A DNA stretch of 64,000 nucleotides. Source: Rahnella aceris (GTDB lineage: Bacteria > Pseudomonadota > Gammaproteobacteria > Enterobacterales > Enterobacteriaceae). Below, in pieces: positions 17,784 to 26,935 of this stretch (the first letter of the stretch is position 1; each line of letters begins with the position of its first letter). The DNA lies in NCBI RefSeq assembly GCF_011684115.1, contig NZ_JAADJV010000001.1, positions 1,240,001 to 1,304,000 of the forward strand. Reading direction: 5' to 3'. A program made the position numbers and the translations under genes. The notes under the pieces were generated by a model, which saw only the letters and a program-made list of their open reading frames with translations, did no database searches and was not told the DNA's origin.

Positions 17784-19543
17784 GCGATCATCTCTCCCGG
17801 TTTTTTCAGATAGTAGTTACGGATTGCATGGGCGGCTTTGAACGCCAGCGCGCCGACGGTGCCGGTCGGGTTGTAACCGGGGTTTTGCGGGAAGGCAGAC
17901 GCACCGACCACAAACAGATTAGGCACATCCCAGACTTGCAGATGTTTGTTTACCGAGCTGGTGGACGGATCCGCGCCCATCACAAATCCGCCGACCACGT
18001 GGGAAGACTGATACGGCGTACCGTTCCAGTGGCCTTTCATCGGATTAGCGACCAGCTGACGCGGATTCATCGCTTTGGCGATTTCGGCCACTTTACCGGT
18101 GCAATACGCGGCCATTTTCAGATCGTTTTCCGGGAAATCGAAGGTCACGCGCAGCAGCGGGCGACCCAGACGGTCTTTATAGTTTGGATCCAGCGACAGA
18201 TAGTTGGTTTTGGTGGTGTAGCTGCTGGCCTCACAGCCGATCGACATCGAGCTGAGATAGTTGGCGACCGTGGCTTTTTTCCATTCGCTGCCCCATTTCG
18301 GCGTTCCCGGCGGAACAGGGCGGTAGCCGATGGGCGCACCGCCGATGGGTGTGACACGGATATTGCCACCGCCAAAGAAGCCCAGACCGCTGTGATCGAA
18401 GTTGTCGTTGTTGAAATCGTCGATGCCCATCCCGACCGCGCCTGCACCGATGAACGGGTTAAAGTTTTTGTCATCGAAGAACAGCTGTACACCGTTGGCG
18501 GTCTGATAAGCGTAATTACGGCCCGTGGTGCCGCTTAAGGTGACCGGGTCATAGGGTTTACCGATACCGGAAAGCAACATCAGACGGACGTTTTCGAAGG
18601 TAAAGGCACTGACGATCACCAGATCAGCCGGTTGTTCCCACTCGTCACCGGACGAGTCGATATAGACCACACCTGTGGCGCGTTTACCGGTGGAATCGGT
18701 CAACACCTGCATCACTTCACAGTTGGTGCGGGCTTCGAAATTCTCCTTGCGGATCAGTGCCGGTAATACGGTAGTGATGGCGCTGGCCTTGGAATAGTTC
18801 GCGCAGCCGTAGTTGGTGCAGAAGCCGCAGTAGGTACAGGGTCCCATTTTTACACCGAGCGGGTTGGTGTAAGGCTCGGAAATCAGGGAAGAGGGCACAG
18901 GGAACGCTTTGTAGCCCATATTGCGCGCGGCTTCAGCAAACAGTGTCGGGCCGTAAGGCTGATCCATCGGGCGGGTCGGATATTCAATCGAGCGCATCCC
19001 TTCATACGGGTTACCGCCGTCATGATGTTCGCCGTTCACGTTACTGGCTTTACCGGACACCCCGGCCAGACGTTCGAAAGAGGCGTAATGCGGTTCCATT
19101 TCGTCCCAGTCGGTGCCCCAGTCTTGCAGAACTAACTCTTCCGGGATGGCGTTCGCGCCGTAACGTTCAGTCAGATGGCTTTTCAGGCGGAATTCATCTG
19201 GCTGAAAACGGAAGGTGATCCCCGCCCAGTGGTTGCCTGCGCCGCCGGTGCCGTTACCCGGATGGAAAGATCCCCATTCGCGCATCGGCAAAGCCGTTTG
19301 CGCCGGATTGTTGCGGATGGTGATGGTGTTCTGACGGGTGCGTAACATCAGTTCCTGACGGGTGTTGTAACGCAATTCATCAGTAACGGTGGCTACGTTG
19401 AAATCGCGCGCCGTATCACGCCACGGACCGCGTTCAATCGCCACCACATTCAGACCTTCGTCGCACAATTCATTGGCGATGATCGAGCCGGCCCAGCCGA
19501 GTCCGATCACCACCACGTCGGTTTTGGGTAATTTTTTTGCCAT
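17780..19543 (-). CDS. FAD-binding catalytic subunit of gluconate 2-dehydrogenase-type complex (GMC family)
   Basis: This 587-residue GMC-type flavoprotein has the N-terminal dinucleotide motif GLGWAGS (14-20) and ERGP just after. A GTGGAGNHWAG segment forms the FAD/substrate cleft. A cysteine-rich stretch (CTYCGFCTNYGC) is also characteristic of this group and may carry an iron-sulfur cluster. The C-terminal HVVGG and NPTGT segments hold the catalytic His/Asn region. By family it oxidises gluconate or 2-ketogluconate on the periplasmic face, exported together with the Tat subunit. Neither substrate nor export partner is proven by sequence. It sits between the small subunit and the cytochrome gene in one operon. 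Confidence 0.88.
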   Translation of the reverse strand: MAKKLPKTDVVVIGLGWAGSIIANELCDEGLNVVAIERGPWRDTARDFNVATVTDELRYNTRQELMLRTRQNTITIRNNPAQTALPMREWGSFHPGNGTGGAGNHWAGITFRFQPDEFRLKSHLTERYGANAIPEELVLQDWGTDWDEMEPHYASFERLAGVSGKASNVNGEHHDGGNPYEGMRSIEYPTRPMDQPYGPTLFAEAARNMGYKAFPVPSSLISEPYTNPLGVKMGPCTYCGFCTNYGCANYSKASAITTVLPALIRKENFEARTNCEVMQVLTDSTGKRATGVVYIDSSGDEWEQPADLVIVSAFTFENVRLMLLSGIGKPYDPVTLSGTTGRNYAYQTANGVQLFFDDKNFNPFIGAGAVGMGIDDFNNDNFDHSGLGFFGGGNIRVTPIGGAPIGYRPVPPGTPKWGSEWKKATVANYLSSMSIGCEASSYTTKTNYLSLDPNYKDRLGRPLLRVTFDFPENDLKMAAYCTGKVAEIAKAMNPRQLVANPMKGHWNGTPYQSSHVVGGFVMGADPSTSSVNKHLQVWDVPNLFVVGASAFPQNPGYNPTGTVGALAFKAAHAIRNYYLKKPGEMIA

Positions 19544-19558
19544 AATATTGTTCTGCCC

Positions 19559-20308
19559 TTAGCTTTTCATTTTCCATGCGTCGCCGCCGGAAATGCTCAG
19601 CGGTTCGAGATCGAGTTTCTGGTTATGTTTGCCGACATATTCGCGGTAGTCGTAGCGTGCGCCAGGGAAGCCCAGCATTTTCCACGACACCATATTGCGG
19701 TTACCGCCATAAATCGGGTCAGCGAAGAAACCTTCCATCGTGTTCTTAAGTGCAATGGCGAAGAACAATTTGGAATCGATCCCATCAAGGGCAATTTTTC
19801 CACTCTCAAGGCCTGACAGGATTTGATCCTGTTGGTCACCGGGCAGATCTTTGAATAATTTCTGATGCTGTGACCGGGTGTATTTATCCAGTGCGGCCAG
19901 ACCAAGACGGTAACGCTGTTGCGGAACCAGCGGTGACTGGTCACCTTGTTCCGGTGTACCGTCCTGGAAAGGGCCTTGCATGTAGAGGCGGGAATAGGTG
20001 CCGTAGAATCCGGCCAGCTGACGGTCGATAAACACTGCGCATCCGGCATCTTTACCGCCCACGCTCAGGTCATCGGCGGGCACCAGACGGTCAACAATAG
20101 CTTCCATAGCAGCGGCTTCGGCGTCGGTGAAGAACGCCCAGCCATCGGTCTCAATCTGCGGCGGCGGGCTGGCGTCAAAGGGGCTCCACACGGGCGTGCC
20201 TTTGAGCGTCACCGCATTTGCGGCTTTGGCGGCACCCAGTACTGCGGAGGCGGCCGTGAAGGAGAGAATTTGTCTGCGGGTCACGCCGGGCAAGGTTTTT
20301 TTGCTCAT
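19559..20308 (-). CDS. Gluconate 2-dehydrogenase subunit 3 family protein (Tat-exported small subunit)
   Basis: This 249-residue small subunit starts with a twin-arginine signal (TRRQILSF, followed by an Ala-rich hydrophobic stretch to about residue 32). The mature part, beginning near the aromatic segment WAFFTDAEAAAMEAIVDRL, matches the gluconate 2-dehydrogenase subunit 3 family. This subunit is thought to carry the FAD subunit through Tat and to stabilise the complex. It is the first gene of the operon, 15 bp before the flavoprotein. Its promoter should lie in the 347-bp gap shared with ychO. Confidence 0.9.
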   Translation of the reverse strand: MSKKTLPGVTRRQILSFTAASAVLGAAKAANAVTLKGTPVWSPFDASPPPQIETDGWAFFTDAEAAAMEAIVDRLVPADDLSVGGKDAGCAVFIDRQLAGFYGTYSRLYMQGPFQDGTPEQGDQSPLVPQQRYRLGLAALDKYTRSQHQKLFKDLPGDQQDQILSGLESGKIALDGIDSKLFFAIALKNTMEGFFADPIYGGNRNMVSWKMLGFPGARYDYREYVGKHNQKLDLEPLSISGGDAWKMKS

Positions 20309-20655
20309 TTATGTTCCCTGTTGGTATACATCACTTTAAGGTCCGGACGCACTCTGCCAGGGCAGTCGGGTGGCGTCGGGATAATCGTTAACCTGCTAAG
20401 GATAAATGAAAACAGACTGTAAAGATAAATGGTTGGTTTGTTAAAAATGTTATCAAATGTGTGCAATGATATCTTTGGTGTTATTTTAGGTGATATTTTT
20501 TGTGATGTGACAGCAAATCATCCATGTATTCACTATGGAAATGAATTGGCATGATTTCATTTAAGGAAATGATGTATGTGGCCGTTCGTGGCGTGAAGGT
20601 TGAATTATGCTGACCGTGCGGTAAGATCAAACCTTACGGGCAAAATGTGTAAGGT
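20309..20655. other. Divergent intergenic region, dehydrogenase operon/ychO
   Basis: This is an AT-rich gap with promoters in both directions. The only structures seen are a small hairpin TCATTT/AAATGA (20557-20572) and a repeat CCAT/ATGG near 20522-20538. The element TGTGATGTGACAGCAAA near 20510 is a weak CRP-like half match. No gene was found. Confidence 0.35.
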
Positions 20656-22164
20656 ATGACTGACGTCACAGATTTTTTTTCTGATTTATTGAAGCGATTT
20701 GCAGGCAAGACCTGCGCCTCTTTGCTGATGGCTGGGGGAACCGCCTTCTATGCTGTAAGCGCCAGTGCGCTGACGGCAGAACCCACCGAATACGACGCAC
20801 TCAGCTATAACCTCAGCGGTTTTCTGCCTGCCAGCGACGAAAGTTCTGTCTTTAACAATGGCACCCCGACCCAAGCGTCTCAGACGTTACCGAGCCTTGG
20901 CAGCCAGTATATCCATAACAATACCGGACCGACGGCCACTGAAAAACAACTTGCTACCACGCTGAAAGAGCTGGGAGCCACCACTACGGACAGCGATGAT
21001 CCCCTGCGTGTGCAGGCGGAGACGCTGGCGTTGAGTCAGGCCGCGAAACTGGTGCAAAAAGAAACCAGCAGTTTGCTTTCGCCGCTGGGGACAGTGAGCA
21101 CCTCACTGGATATGACCGGGCGTAATCTTGACGGCAGCTCCGGCCGGCTTTTCAGCCCGCTATATAATTCTCAAACCAATCTGGTTTACAGCCAGATTGG
21201 CCTGCAAAGCGAGACGGATGCCACTGTCGGTAATTTCGGCCTGGGGCAGCGCTTCAACACCGGCGCGTGGATGCTGGGATATAACGCTTTTGTGGATAAT
21301 GATTTCGATCATCAGCTGACGCGCGGCAGTCTGGGCGCGGAAGCCTGGACAGATTACCTGCGTTTCTCCACCAATTATTATCATCCGTTTTCGTCCTATA
21401 AAGCCGACAGCAGTACGTCTGCGCAACTGCGCCGTCAGGCGCGTGGCTATGACATCACCACCAAAGGCTATTTACCGTTCTACCGCCAGTTGGGGGCTTC
21501 GCTGAGTTATGAGCAGTATTTCGGTCATCAGGTGGATTTGTTCGGCAACGGCACGCGGCAGAGTAATCCCTCGGCGGTGTCGTTTGGCGTGAATTACACA
21601 CCGGTACCGCTGGTGACAGTGATGGCCGAGCATCAGGCCGGGCAGGATGGCGATAATCAGGATGTGGTGAAGCTGACCCTCAATTACCGGCTGGGTGTGC
21701 CGCTGGATCAACAATTGTCTTTCCGGAATGTCGCGGCAGCGCGCTCGCTGCGCGGAAGCCGCATGGACATGGTTGATCGCAATAATATGCCGGTGATGGA
21801 ATTCAAACAGCGTAAAACATTGTCGGTGTTTTTAGCCACGCCGCCGTGGTCATTGCAGCCGGGTGAAACTGTGCCGCTGAAACTGCAACTGCGCGCGCTG
21901 AATTCAGTGGTGGCGCTAAGCTGGCAGGGCGATACGCAGGCGCTGAGCCTGACGCCACCCGCGAATAACCGTAATCCCGATGGCTGGAGTGTGATTGTGC
22001 CGCCGTGGGATGATTCCCCGGACGCCACCAACATTTATCGTCTGTCGGTGACCGTGGAAGACAGTAAATCGCAGAAAGTGACGTCAAACTGGATCACCCT
22101 CAATGTATCCCCGCCGCTGACTGCGCAACCGCAATACGGCAACGACGCGGGGCTGAATTTCTGA
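20656..22164 (+). CDS. ychO: Invasin/intimin-type inverse autotransporter YchO
   Basis: This 502-residue outer-membrane protein has an N-terminal export signal (hydrophobic LLMAGGTAFYAVSASA, about residues 24-39) and a linker. An inverse-autotransporter beta-barrel (about residues 130-370) follows, with strands such as GLGQRFNTGAWMLGYNAFVDND and EAWTDYLRFSTNYYHP. It ends in a short Ig-like domain (about 390-490), far smaller than in true invasins. E. coli YchO lies in the same place, beyond narL. Its role is uncertain; adhesion or outer-membrane integrity has been suggested for the family. It converges with narL across a REP-like repeat. Confidence 0.87.
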   Translation: MTDVTDFFSDLLKRFAGKTCASLLMAGGTAFYAVSASALTAEPTEYDALSYNLSGFLPASDESSVFNNGTPTQASQTLPSLGSQYIHNNTGPTATEKQLATTLKELGATTTDSDDPLRVQAETLALSQAAKLVQKETSSLLSPLGTVSTSLDMTGRNLDGSSGRLFSPLYNSQTNLVYSQIGLQSETDATVGNFGLGQRFNTGAWMLGYNAFVDNDFDHQLTRGSLGAEAWTDYLRFSTNYYHPFSSYKADSSTSAQLRRQARGYDITTKGYLPFYRQLGASLSYEQYFGHQVDLFGNGTRQSNPSAVSFGVNYTPVPLVTVMAEHQAGQDGDNQDVVKLTLNYRLGVPLDQQLSFRNVAAARSLRGSRMDMVDRNNMPVMEFKQRKTLSVFLATPPWSLQPGETVPLKLQLRALNSVVALSWQGDTQALSLTPPANNRNPDGWSVIVPPWDDSPDATNIYRLSVTVEDSKSQKVTSNWITLNVSPPLTAQPQYGNDAGLNF

Positions 22165-22190
22165 CCGAGCCACTGAGGGTTTAGCTTTTT

Positions 22191-22235
22191 GCTCCTCCTC
22201 CTGCGAAGGGGGAGGCGAGTAGGGTTTTTAAAGGC
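22191..22235. repeat. REP-like palindromic repeat (copy B, single unit)
   Basis: GCTCCTCCTCCTGCGAAGGG followed by GGAGGCGAGTAGGG is one unit of the palindrome family seen at 12.1, 39.5 and 47.4 kb. It lies between the stops of ychO and narL and may act as a shared transcription or mRNA 3'-end barrier. Confidence 0.7.
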
Positions 22236-22245
22236 TAACACCTTG

Positions 22246-22896
22246 TTAAAGCACATTACTCTGCAACACCCATACCGCGGCTTCGACGCGGGATTTGAGT
22301 TTCATTTTTTTCAGCAGATGTTTGACGTGCACTTTCACCGTGCTTTCGGTGATATTCAACCGGCGGGCGATCATTTTGTTCGGTAAACCTTCAGCGATCA
22401 GTTTGATGATGTCGCGTTCGCGCGGCGTCAGGGACTGAATATCGCGGTCACCGCTCGGGCGGCTTTCACGCAGGCTGGCGGCGAGCACCGGCGTCAGCGC
22501 TTCGCTCAGCACCATCTTCCCGGCGGCGGCGTTATGCAACGCGGCCAGCAAATCTTCCGGCTCCATATCTTTCAGTAAATAACCATCCGCGCCACGTTTC
22601 AGGGCTGTCACCACGTCATCTTCGTGATTCGACACGCTGAATACCACGATACGACCGGAAAGCGAGGTCTGGCGCATGCTGTCGAGGGTATCCAGCCCGT
22701 TCATGCCCGGCATATTCAGATCCAGCAGGATCAGATCCGGGTCGAGCTGTTTCGCCAGTTCAACGCCTTGTTCGCCATTGCTGGCTTCGCCAATGACCTT
22801 GAGACGCGAGTCCAGCGCGATCAGCTGTTTCACGCCGTTACGCAGCATAGGATGATCGTCAATCAGCAAAATAGTGGAAGGGGTGATGTCGTTCAT
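22246..22896 (-). CDS. narL: Nitrate/nitrite response regulator NarL
   Basis: This 216-residue regulator has a receiver domain with acidic residues DD (13-14) and phospho-acceptor Asp59 (LLDLNMPG). A LuxR/GerE-type helix-turn-helix (about residues 150-212: [20 protein letters not shown]) follows. Phosphorylated by NarX (and NarQ) in response to nitrate, it activates nar genes and represses fermentative genes at TACYYMT heptamers. Two such heptamers lie upstream of narK. The start overlaps the end of narX by four bases, as in E. coli. Confidence 0.95.
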   Translation of the reverse strand: MNDITPSTILLIDDHPMLRNGVKQLIALDSRLKVIGEASNGEQGVELAKQLDPDLILLDLNMPGMNGLDTLDSMRQTSLSGRIVVFSVSNHEDDVVTALKRGADGYLLKDMEPEDLLAALHNAAAGKMVLSEALTPVLAASLRESRPSGDRDIQSLTPRERDIIKLIAEGLPNKMIARRLNITESTVKVHVKHLLKKMKLKSRVEAAVWVLQSNVL

Positions 22897-24683
22897 ACTT
22901 GCTCCTGGGGATTGACAGGCAGGGCTTCCGGACGGAAACGCACCGTAACTTCTGTGCCGCCATCCGGGCGTCGGGCGACCCGACAGCTGCCGTGTAAGGT
23001 ACTGGCGCGATCCTGCATGATGATCAGGCCATAATGATTTTGTCGCTCGACGTCCTGTGAAATGCCTTCGCCGTTGTCACAAACACACATGTTGATTTCG
23101 CCGTCATGACAGTGCAGTGAAAGCGATACCTGCGTGGCGTTAGCGTGTTTGTAAACATTGTTCAGGGCTTCACGGGCGATGTGCAGCAGGTGAATACCTT
23201 GATTGGCCGGCACGGAACGCGGCGGGATCTGGTAATCAAAACCGATGGACAAACCCATGCGGCGCGAGAATTCATCCACGGTATGTTGCAGCGCAGCACG
23301 CAGGCCGGGAGTATTGAGCGTCAGTCGGAACGTGGTCAGCAGTTCCCGCAACTGACGATAAGCGGTACTCAGTTCCTCACGCATTTGCTGCAACAGATTT
23401 TTATCTTCTTCAGAGAACGTGTCAGCGTGCATTTGCAGGCAGGCCACCTGAATTTTCAGGCACGACAGCGATTGTGCCAGCGAATCGTGCAGTTCGCGGG
23501 CGATGGCTGAGCGTTCTTCCATCAGCATTAACTGCTGCTGATGTTCTGCCTGACGCGCCAGCATCAGGGTGCTGGTGAGCTGTTCCAGCAGGGTATGTAG
23601 CAGTTGCTGCTGATCGTCATCCAGATACTGGCCCGGCGGCAACTGTGCCAGCAACACACCGTAATTTTCACGATCGTCGCGCAGGCTCCAGCTCAGGGAT
23701 TCGCCGCCGTCATCCGCATGTTCACCGACCTTAGGGCTGTCAGGCTGACGGGGTGAAGCATGGCTGTATTCATTGAACACTTCCACACTGTTATTTTCGT
23801 ATTGCCGCAACTGAATGCCGCTCAGCGGAGTCAGTGACTGTAACTCTTTCAGCACCGGCTCCATGCGCACCTCAAGCGGATCGCTGGTGTGAAGCTGACG
23901 GCTCACACGGTACAGATAATCCAGCATCTGATTTTTTTGTTGCAGGTCGGCGGTTTTTTCTGCCACGCGCTGCGCCAGATTATCAACCATCTCCGCCAGC
24001 GCCAGCGACATGCTGTTAAGCGAATCGCCGAGAATATCCATTTCATTATGCGCATCGCCATTCGCCACACGTTTGCGCTGATAGCGGTGGCTGAAATCCC
24101 CGGCGGTAATGGCGCTGGCCTGTGCGAGCAGACTTTTCCAGGGCGTTAACAGATGGCGGCGCAGGAACCAGATGGTCAGCGCCATCAGTAATACAGTGAC
24201 CGCCACCAGCCCGCGCTGAATCAGCGAAATCTGTTGCAGATGGTATTCGGTTTTGTACTCAAGTGCGGCGACCAGCACATCAAGCTGGCCGACAAATACG
24301 GCGATATTGGCTGATACATCTTGCGGATGCTTAGCCGCCAGAAGCTGGTCGCGCAGGGTAGTTTGCCAGTACTGACGTAACGCCAGAAACTGCGGTTGCA
24401 GGTTTTCGCGCTCTACCGCCTGTAATAAATCGGCGCTGCTTTCGTCAGCTTCCATCTGGCTGATATAACGGGCACTGGTTTCGCTCAGAGGGACCTGCGA
24501 CAACAGCCGGTAACTCTGCATACGCAGTGAACCTGCTTTATTAATCGCATGGGCGTTGCCTTCGATACTGCCCGCCATCCACGCCGCCATGCTCATTCCG
24601 CCAATGCCCAGAAGGCCGAGCAGCAGCATCAGCAATGTGATCTGGCTGATGAGCGACAAAGAAGGCAGTGCGCGTTTAAACAT
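22893..24683 (-). CDS. narX: Nitrate/nitrite sensor kinase NarX
   Basis: This 596-residue inner-membrane sensor has TM1 at about residues 15-37. The periplasmic P-box ([18 protein letters not shown], residues 43-60) binds nitrate. TM2 lies at about 158-175, followed by a HAMP domain, a cysteine-poor central module, and a HisKA_3-type kinase with His399 ([10 protein letters not shown]), the same number as in E. coli, and an N-box DNGEG. The E. coli central module carries several cysteines, and few are seen here. It forms an operon with narL and is divergent from narK across 363 bp. Confidence 0.95.
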   Translation of the reverse strand: MFKRALPSLSLISQITLLMLLLGLLGIGGMSMAAWMAGSIEGNAHAINKAGSLRMQSYRLLSQVPLSETSARYISQMEADESSADLLQAVERENLQPQFLALRQYWQTTLRDQLLAAKHPQDVSANIAVFVGQLDVLVAALEYKTEYHLQQISLIQRGLVAVTVLLMALTIWFLRRHLLTPWKSLLAQASAITAGDFSHRYQRKRVANGDAHNEMDILGDSLNSMSLALAEMVDNLAQRVAEKTADLQQKNQMLDYLYRVSRQLHTSDPLEVRMEPVLKELQSLTPLSGIQLRQYENNSVEVFNEYSHASPRQPDSPKVGEHADDGGESLSWSLRDDRENYGVLLAQLPPGQYLDDDQQQLLHTLLEQLTSTLMLARQAEHQQQLMLMEERSAIARELHDSLAQSLSCLKIQVACLQMHADTFSEEDKNLLQQMREELSTAYRQLRELLTTFRLTLNTPGLRAALQHTVDEFSRRMGLSIGFDYQIPPRSVPANQGIHLLHIAREALNNVYKHANATQVSLSLHCHDGEINMCVCDNGEGISQDVERQNHYGLIIMQDRASTLHGSCRVARRPDGGTEVTVRFRPEALPVNPQEQV

Positions 24684-24787
24684 GAATAGTATTTCCTGAA
24701 CCTATATCGAAAGCTGCGGATACCGTGCCGGGCTGACGCCAGCCTGTACAGAGTGGGCATTTTTTATGATCAGAGGAAGTTTCCCTA

Positions 24788-24808
24788 TACCTCTTTATGG
24801 TTACTCCT
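24788..24808. promoter_or_regulatory. Candidate NarL heptamers upstream of narK/narX
   Basis: TACCTCT (24788-24794) and TACTCCT (24802-24808) both fit the NarL consensus TACYYMT and are spaced 14 bases apart. They lie in the narX-narK gap far upstream of the FNR site, as NarL sites do at E. coli narK. Confidence 0.5.
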
Positions 24809-24952
24809 TTATTTCCATCTGATTTATACCTTCATTAGATGAAAGAATATTTCTTCATCAACTTTATGAATACTAGCAGTTTATTCTTTTTTCACCGGAT
24901 ACTCACAAAGGATTCATGGTCATTTTTCCTGCATTATCCACCTGCGATTGCG

Positions 24953-24966
24953 TTGATTTGTATCAA
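24953..24966. promoter_or_regulatory. FNR box of narK
   Basis: TTGATTTGTATCAA is an exact match to the FNR consensus TTGAT-N4-ATCAA. It is centred about 87 bp before the narK ATG, where a class II promoter (site near -41) would fit with a start near 25000. Confidence 0.85.
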
Positions 24967-25046
24967 CATCCTGAAGCGGGGCTCTACCTAGTGTGTGCGA
25001 CATAACTTAATCATTACAACAACAATGCGTTGCCACCGAGGTACAC

Positions 25047-26465
25047 ATGTCACACACATCAGCTTCACCGACGGAAAAACCGTCACGCCTGCTGCAGGAC
25101 TGGCGTCCGGAAGATCCGGCCTTTTGGGAAAAGGCCGGGCATAAAGTGGCCAGCCGTAATTTATGGATTTCCGTGCCGTGTTTGTTGCTGGGGTTCTGCG
25201 TCTGGATGCTGTTCAGCCTGGTCTCCGTTAACCTCAATAAAGTCGGTTTTAACTTCACCACGGATCAGTTGTTTATGCTGACCGCTATTCCGTCCGTGTC
25301 CGGCGCACTGTTACGCGTGCCTTACTCCTTTATGATCCCACTGTTCGGCGGCCGCCGCTGGACAGCCATCAGTACCGTGTTTCTGGTGCTGCCGTGCCTG
25401 TGGCTGGGTTTTGCGGTGCAGGATACCACCACGTCGTATAACGTTTTCCTGATCATTGCGCTGTTGTGCGGTTTCGGTGGAGCAAACTTCGCCTCGAGCA
25501 TGTCCAATATCAGCTTCTTCTTCCCGAAAGCGAAGCAGGGCGGCGCATTAGGGATCAATGGTGGTCTGGGTAATCTGGGTGTGAGCGTGATGCAACTGGT
25601 TGCGCCGCTGGTCATTTCCCTGGGTGTGTTTGCGGCTTTCAGCGATAAACAAACCCTGGCGAACGGTACGGACATGTGGCTGCAAAATGCGGCGTGGATC
25701 TGGGTACCCTTTTTGATCATCGGTACGCTTGCTGCCTGGTTTGGTATGAACGATCTTGCGTCTTCTAAAGCCTCAATCCGCCAGCAGTTGCCGGTGCTGA
25801 AACGCGGTCATCTGTGGATCATGAGCATATTGTATCTGGCGACTTTCGGCTCGTTTATCGGTTTCTCCGCCGGTTTTGCGATGTTGACTAAAACCCAGTT
25901 CCCCGACGTTAACATCCTGCAATTCGCCTTCTTCGGCCCGTTCTTTGGCGCGCTGGCGCGTTCTGCGGGAGGCATGCTGTCAGACCGCCTTGGCGGTATT
26001 CGCGTAACCCTGGTGAATTACATCGTCATGGCGATTTTTGCCGGTTTACTGTTCCTGACCTTGCCGGTCGGCGGCGCGGGCGGCAACTTCCCGGCATTCT
26101 TCGCGGTATTTATGGTGCTGTTCCTGACGGCCGGTTTGGGCAGTGGCTCTACCTACCAGATGATTGCGGTGATTTTCCGCAAACTCACTACCGACCAGGC
26201 TAAAGCGCGTGGCGCCAGCGATGATGAAGCGCTGCGTGAAGCGGTGACGGATACTGCTGCGGCGCTCGGTTTTATCTCTTCAATCGGCGCGATTGGCGGT
26301 TTCTTTATTCCTAAAGCGTTCGGGACTTCACTGGCGCTGACCGGTTCACCGGCTGGCGCGATGAAAGTCTTCCTGGTGTTTTACGTGGTCTGTGCGCTGA
26401 TCACCTGGCTGGTGTACTGGCGCAAACTAAACAAAGGTTTTGCCACCAAACAAGTCAAAAGCTAA
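25047..26465 (+). CDS. narK: Nitrate/nitrite antiporter NarK
   Basis: This 472-residue major facilitator protein of the nitrate/nitrite porter group has about 12 membrane helices. It contains the two glycine-rich nitrate signatures, NGGLGNLGVSVMQL (about residues 170-184) and GLGSGSTYQMIAV (about 363-376). It exchanges external nitrate for nitrite during anaerobic respiration. The nitrate reductase genes expected downstream in many species are absent; rcnR follows after a terminator. An exact FNR box and two NarL heptamers lie upstream, indicating anaerobic, nitrate-induced expression. Confidence 0.95.
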   Translation: MSHTSASPTEKPSRLLQDWRPEDPAFWEKAGHKVASRNLWISVPCLLLGFCVWMLFSLVSVNLNKVGFNFTTDQLFMLTAIPSVSGALLRVPYSFMIPLFGGRRWTAISTVFLVLPCLWLGFAVQDTTTSYNVFLIIALLCGFGGANFASSMSNISFFFPKAKQGGALGINGGLGNLGVSVMQLVAPLVISLGVFAAFSDKQTLANGTDMWLQNAAWIWVPFLIIGTLAAWFGMNDLASSKASIRQQLPVLKRGHLWIMSILYLATFGSFIGFSAGFAMLTKTQFPDVNILQFAFFGPFFGALARSAGGMLSDRLGGIRVTLVNYIVMAIFAGLLFLTLPVGGAGGNFPAFFAVFMVLFLTAGLGSGSTYQMIAVIFRKLTTDQAKARGASDDEALREAVTDTAAALGFISSIGAIGGFFIPKAFGTSLALTGSPAGAMKVFLVFYVVCALITWLVYWRKLNKGFATKQVKS

Positions 26466-26494
26466 TCACGATACTCAGTGACGGAAATATAAAG

Positions 26495-26514
26495 AAGGGG
26501 CTTCGGCCCCTTTT
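26495..26514. terminator. Terminator between narK and rcnR
   Basis: The stem AAGGGGC/GCCCCTT with a TTCG tetraloop and four T sits between the convergent genes narK and rcnR. Confidence 0.9.
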
Positions 26515-26542
26515 GGCGTGATCAGACCTGCGGCACAGGAGG

Positions 26543-26815
26543 TTATTTCACGTAAGAATTCAGCACGCTCAGTACGACGTCCAGATCGGCCTCACGTTTC
26601 ACAACATCTTCTTCATGAACAATATGCTCAGTCAGATGGCCTTTAATCACTTCCCGCATCAGGCCATTCACCGCGCCGCGGATCGCGGCAATTTGTTGCA
26701 GAACAGCCGCGCATTCATGGGGCTCATCCAGCATTTTATTTAACGCCGCCACCTGACCCTGAATTTTGCTGGTACGGGCTTTCAGCTTCTGTTTATCGCG
26801 AATGGTATGGGACAT
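26543..26815 (-). CDS. rcnR: Nickel/cobalt-responsive repressor RcnR
   Basis: This 90-residue all-helical repressor of the CsoR/RcnR family is nearly identical to E. coli RcnR over [14 protein letters not shown] and the central [19 protein letters not shown]. The metal ligands are in place: the N-terminal His3, Cys35 (HEC), and His60/His64 (GHLTEH). Ni or Co binding releases DNA and derepresses rcnA. GGAGGAAG precedes the ATG. It is divergent from rcnA, with two G-tract operators in the 120-bp gap. Confidence 0.96.
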   Translation of the reverse strand: MSHTIRDKQKLKARTSKIQGQVAALNKMLDEPHECAAVLQQIAAIRGAVNGLMREVIKGHLTEHIVHEEDVVKREADLDVVLSVLNSYVK

Positions 26816-26865
26816 CTCACTTCCTCCGTGACACCAATGACGGCGCGATCATATCATTTTGTGGA

Positions 26866-26900
26866 TACTGGGGGGGTGTATTTAATACTGGGGGGGAGTA
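26866..26900. promoter_or_regulatory. Two RcnR operators
   Basis: TACTGGGGGGGTGTA (26866-26880) and TACTGGGGGGGAGTA (26886-26900) match the RcnR recognition sequence TACT-G6-N-AGTA; the first differs by one base in the right arm. They are spaced 20 bp apart, on one helix face, between rcnR and rcnA. Confidence 0.9.
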
Positions 26901-26935
26901 GAATCCCAGCGCCTACCTTATCGGGAATCATTAAC

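Noticed and set aside
17759..18538. 259-codon ORF opposite the dehydrogenase flavoprotein
   Set aside because: Antisense shadow; the coding strand carries clear FAD motifs.
24985..24990. TACCTA as narK -10 element
   Set aside because: Position relative to the FNR box is plausible but the match is poor and the transcription start is unknown.
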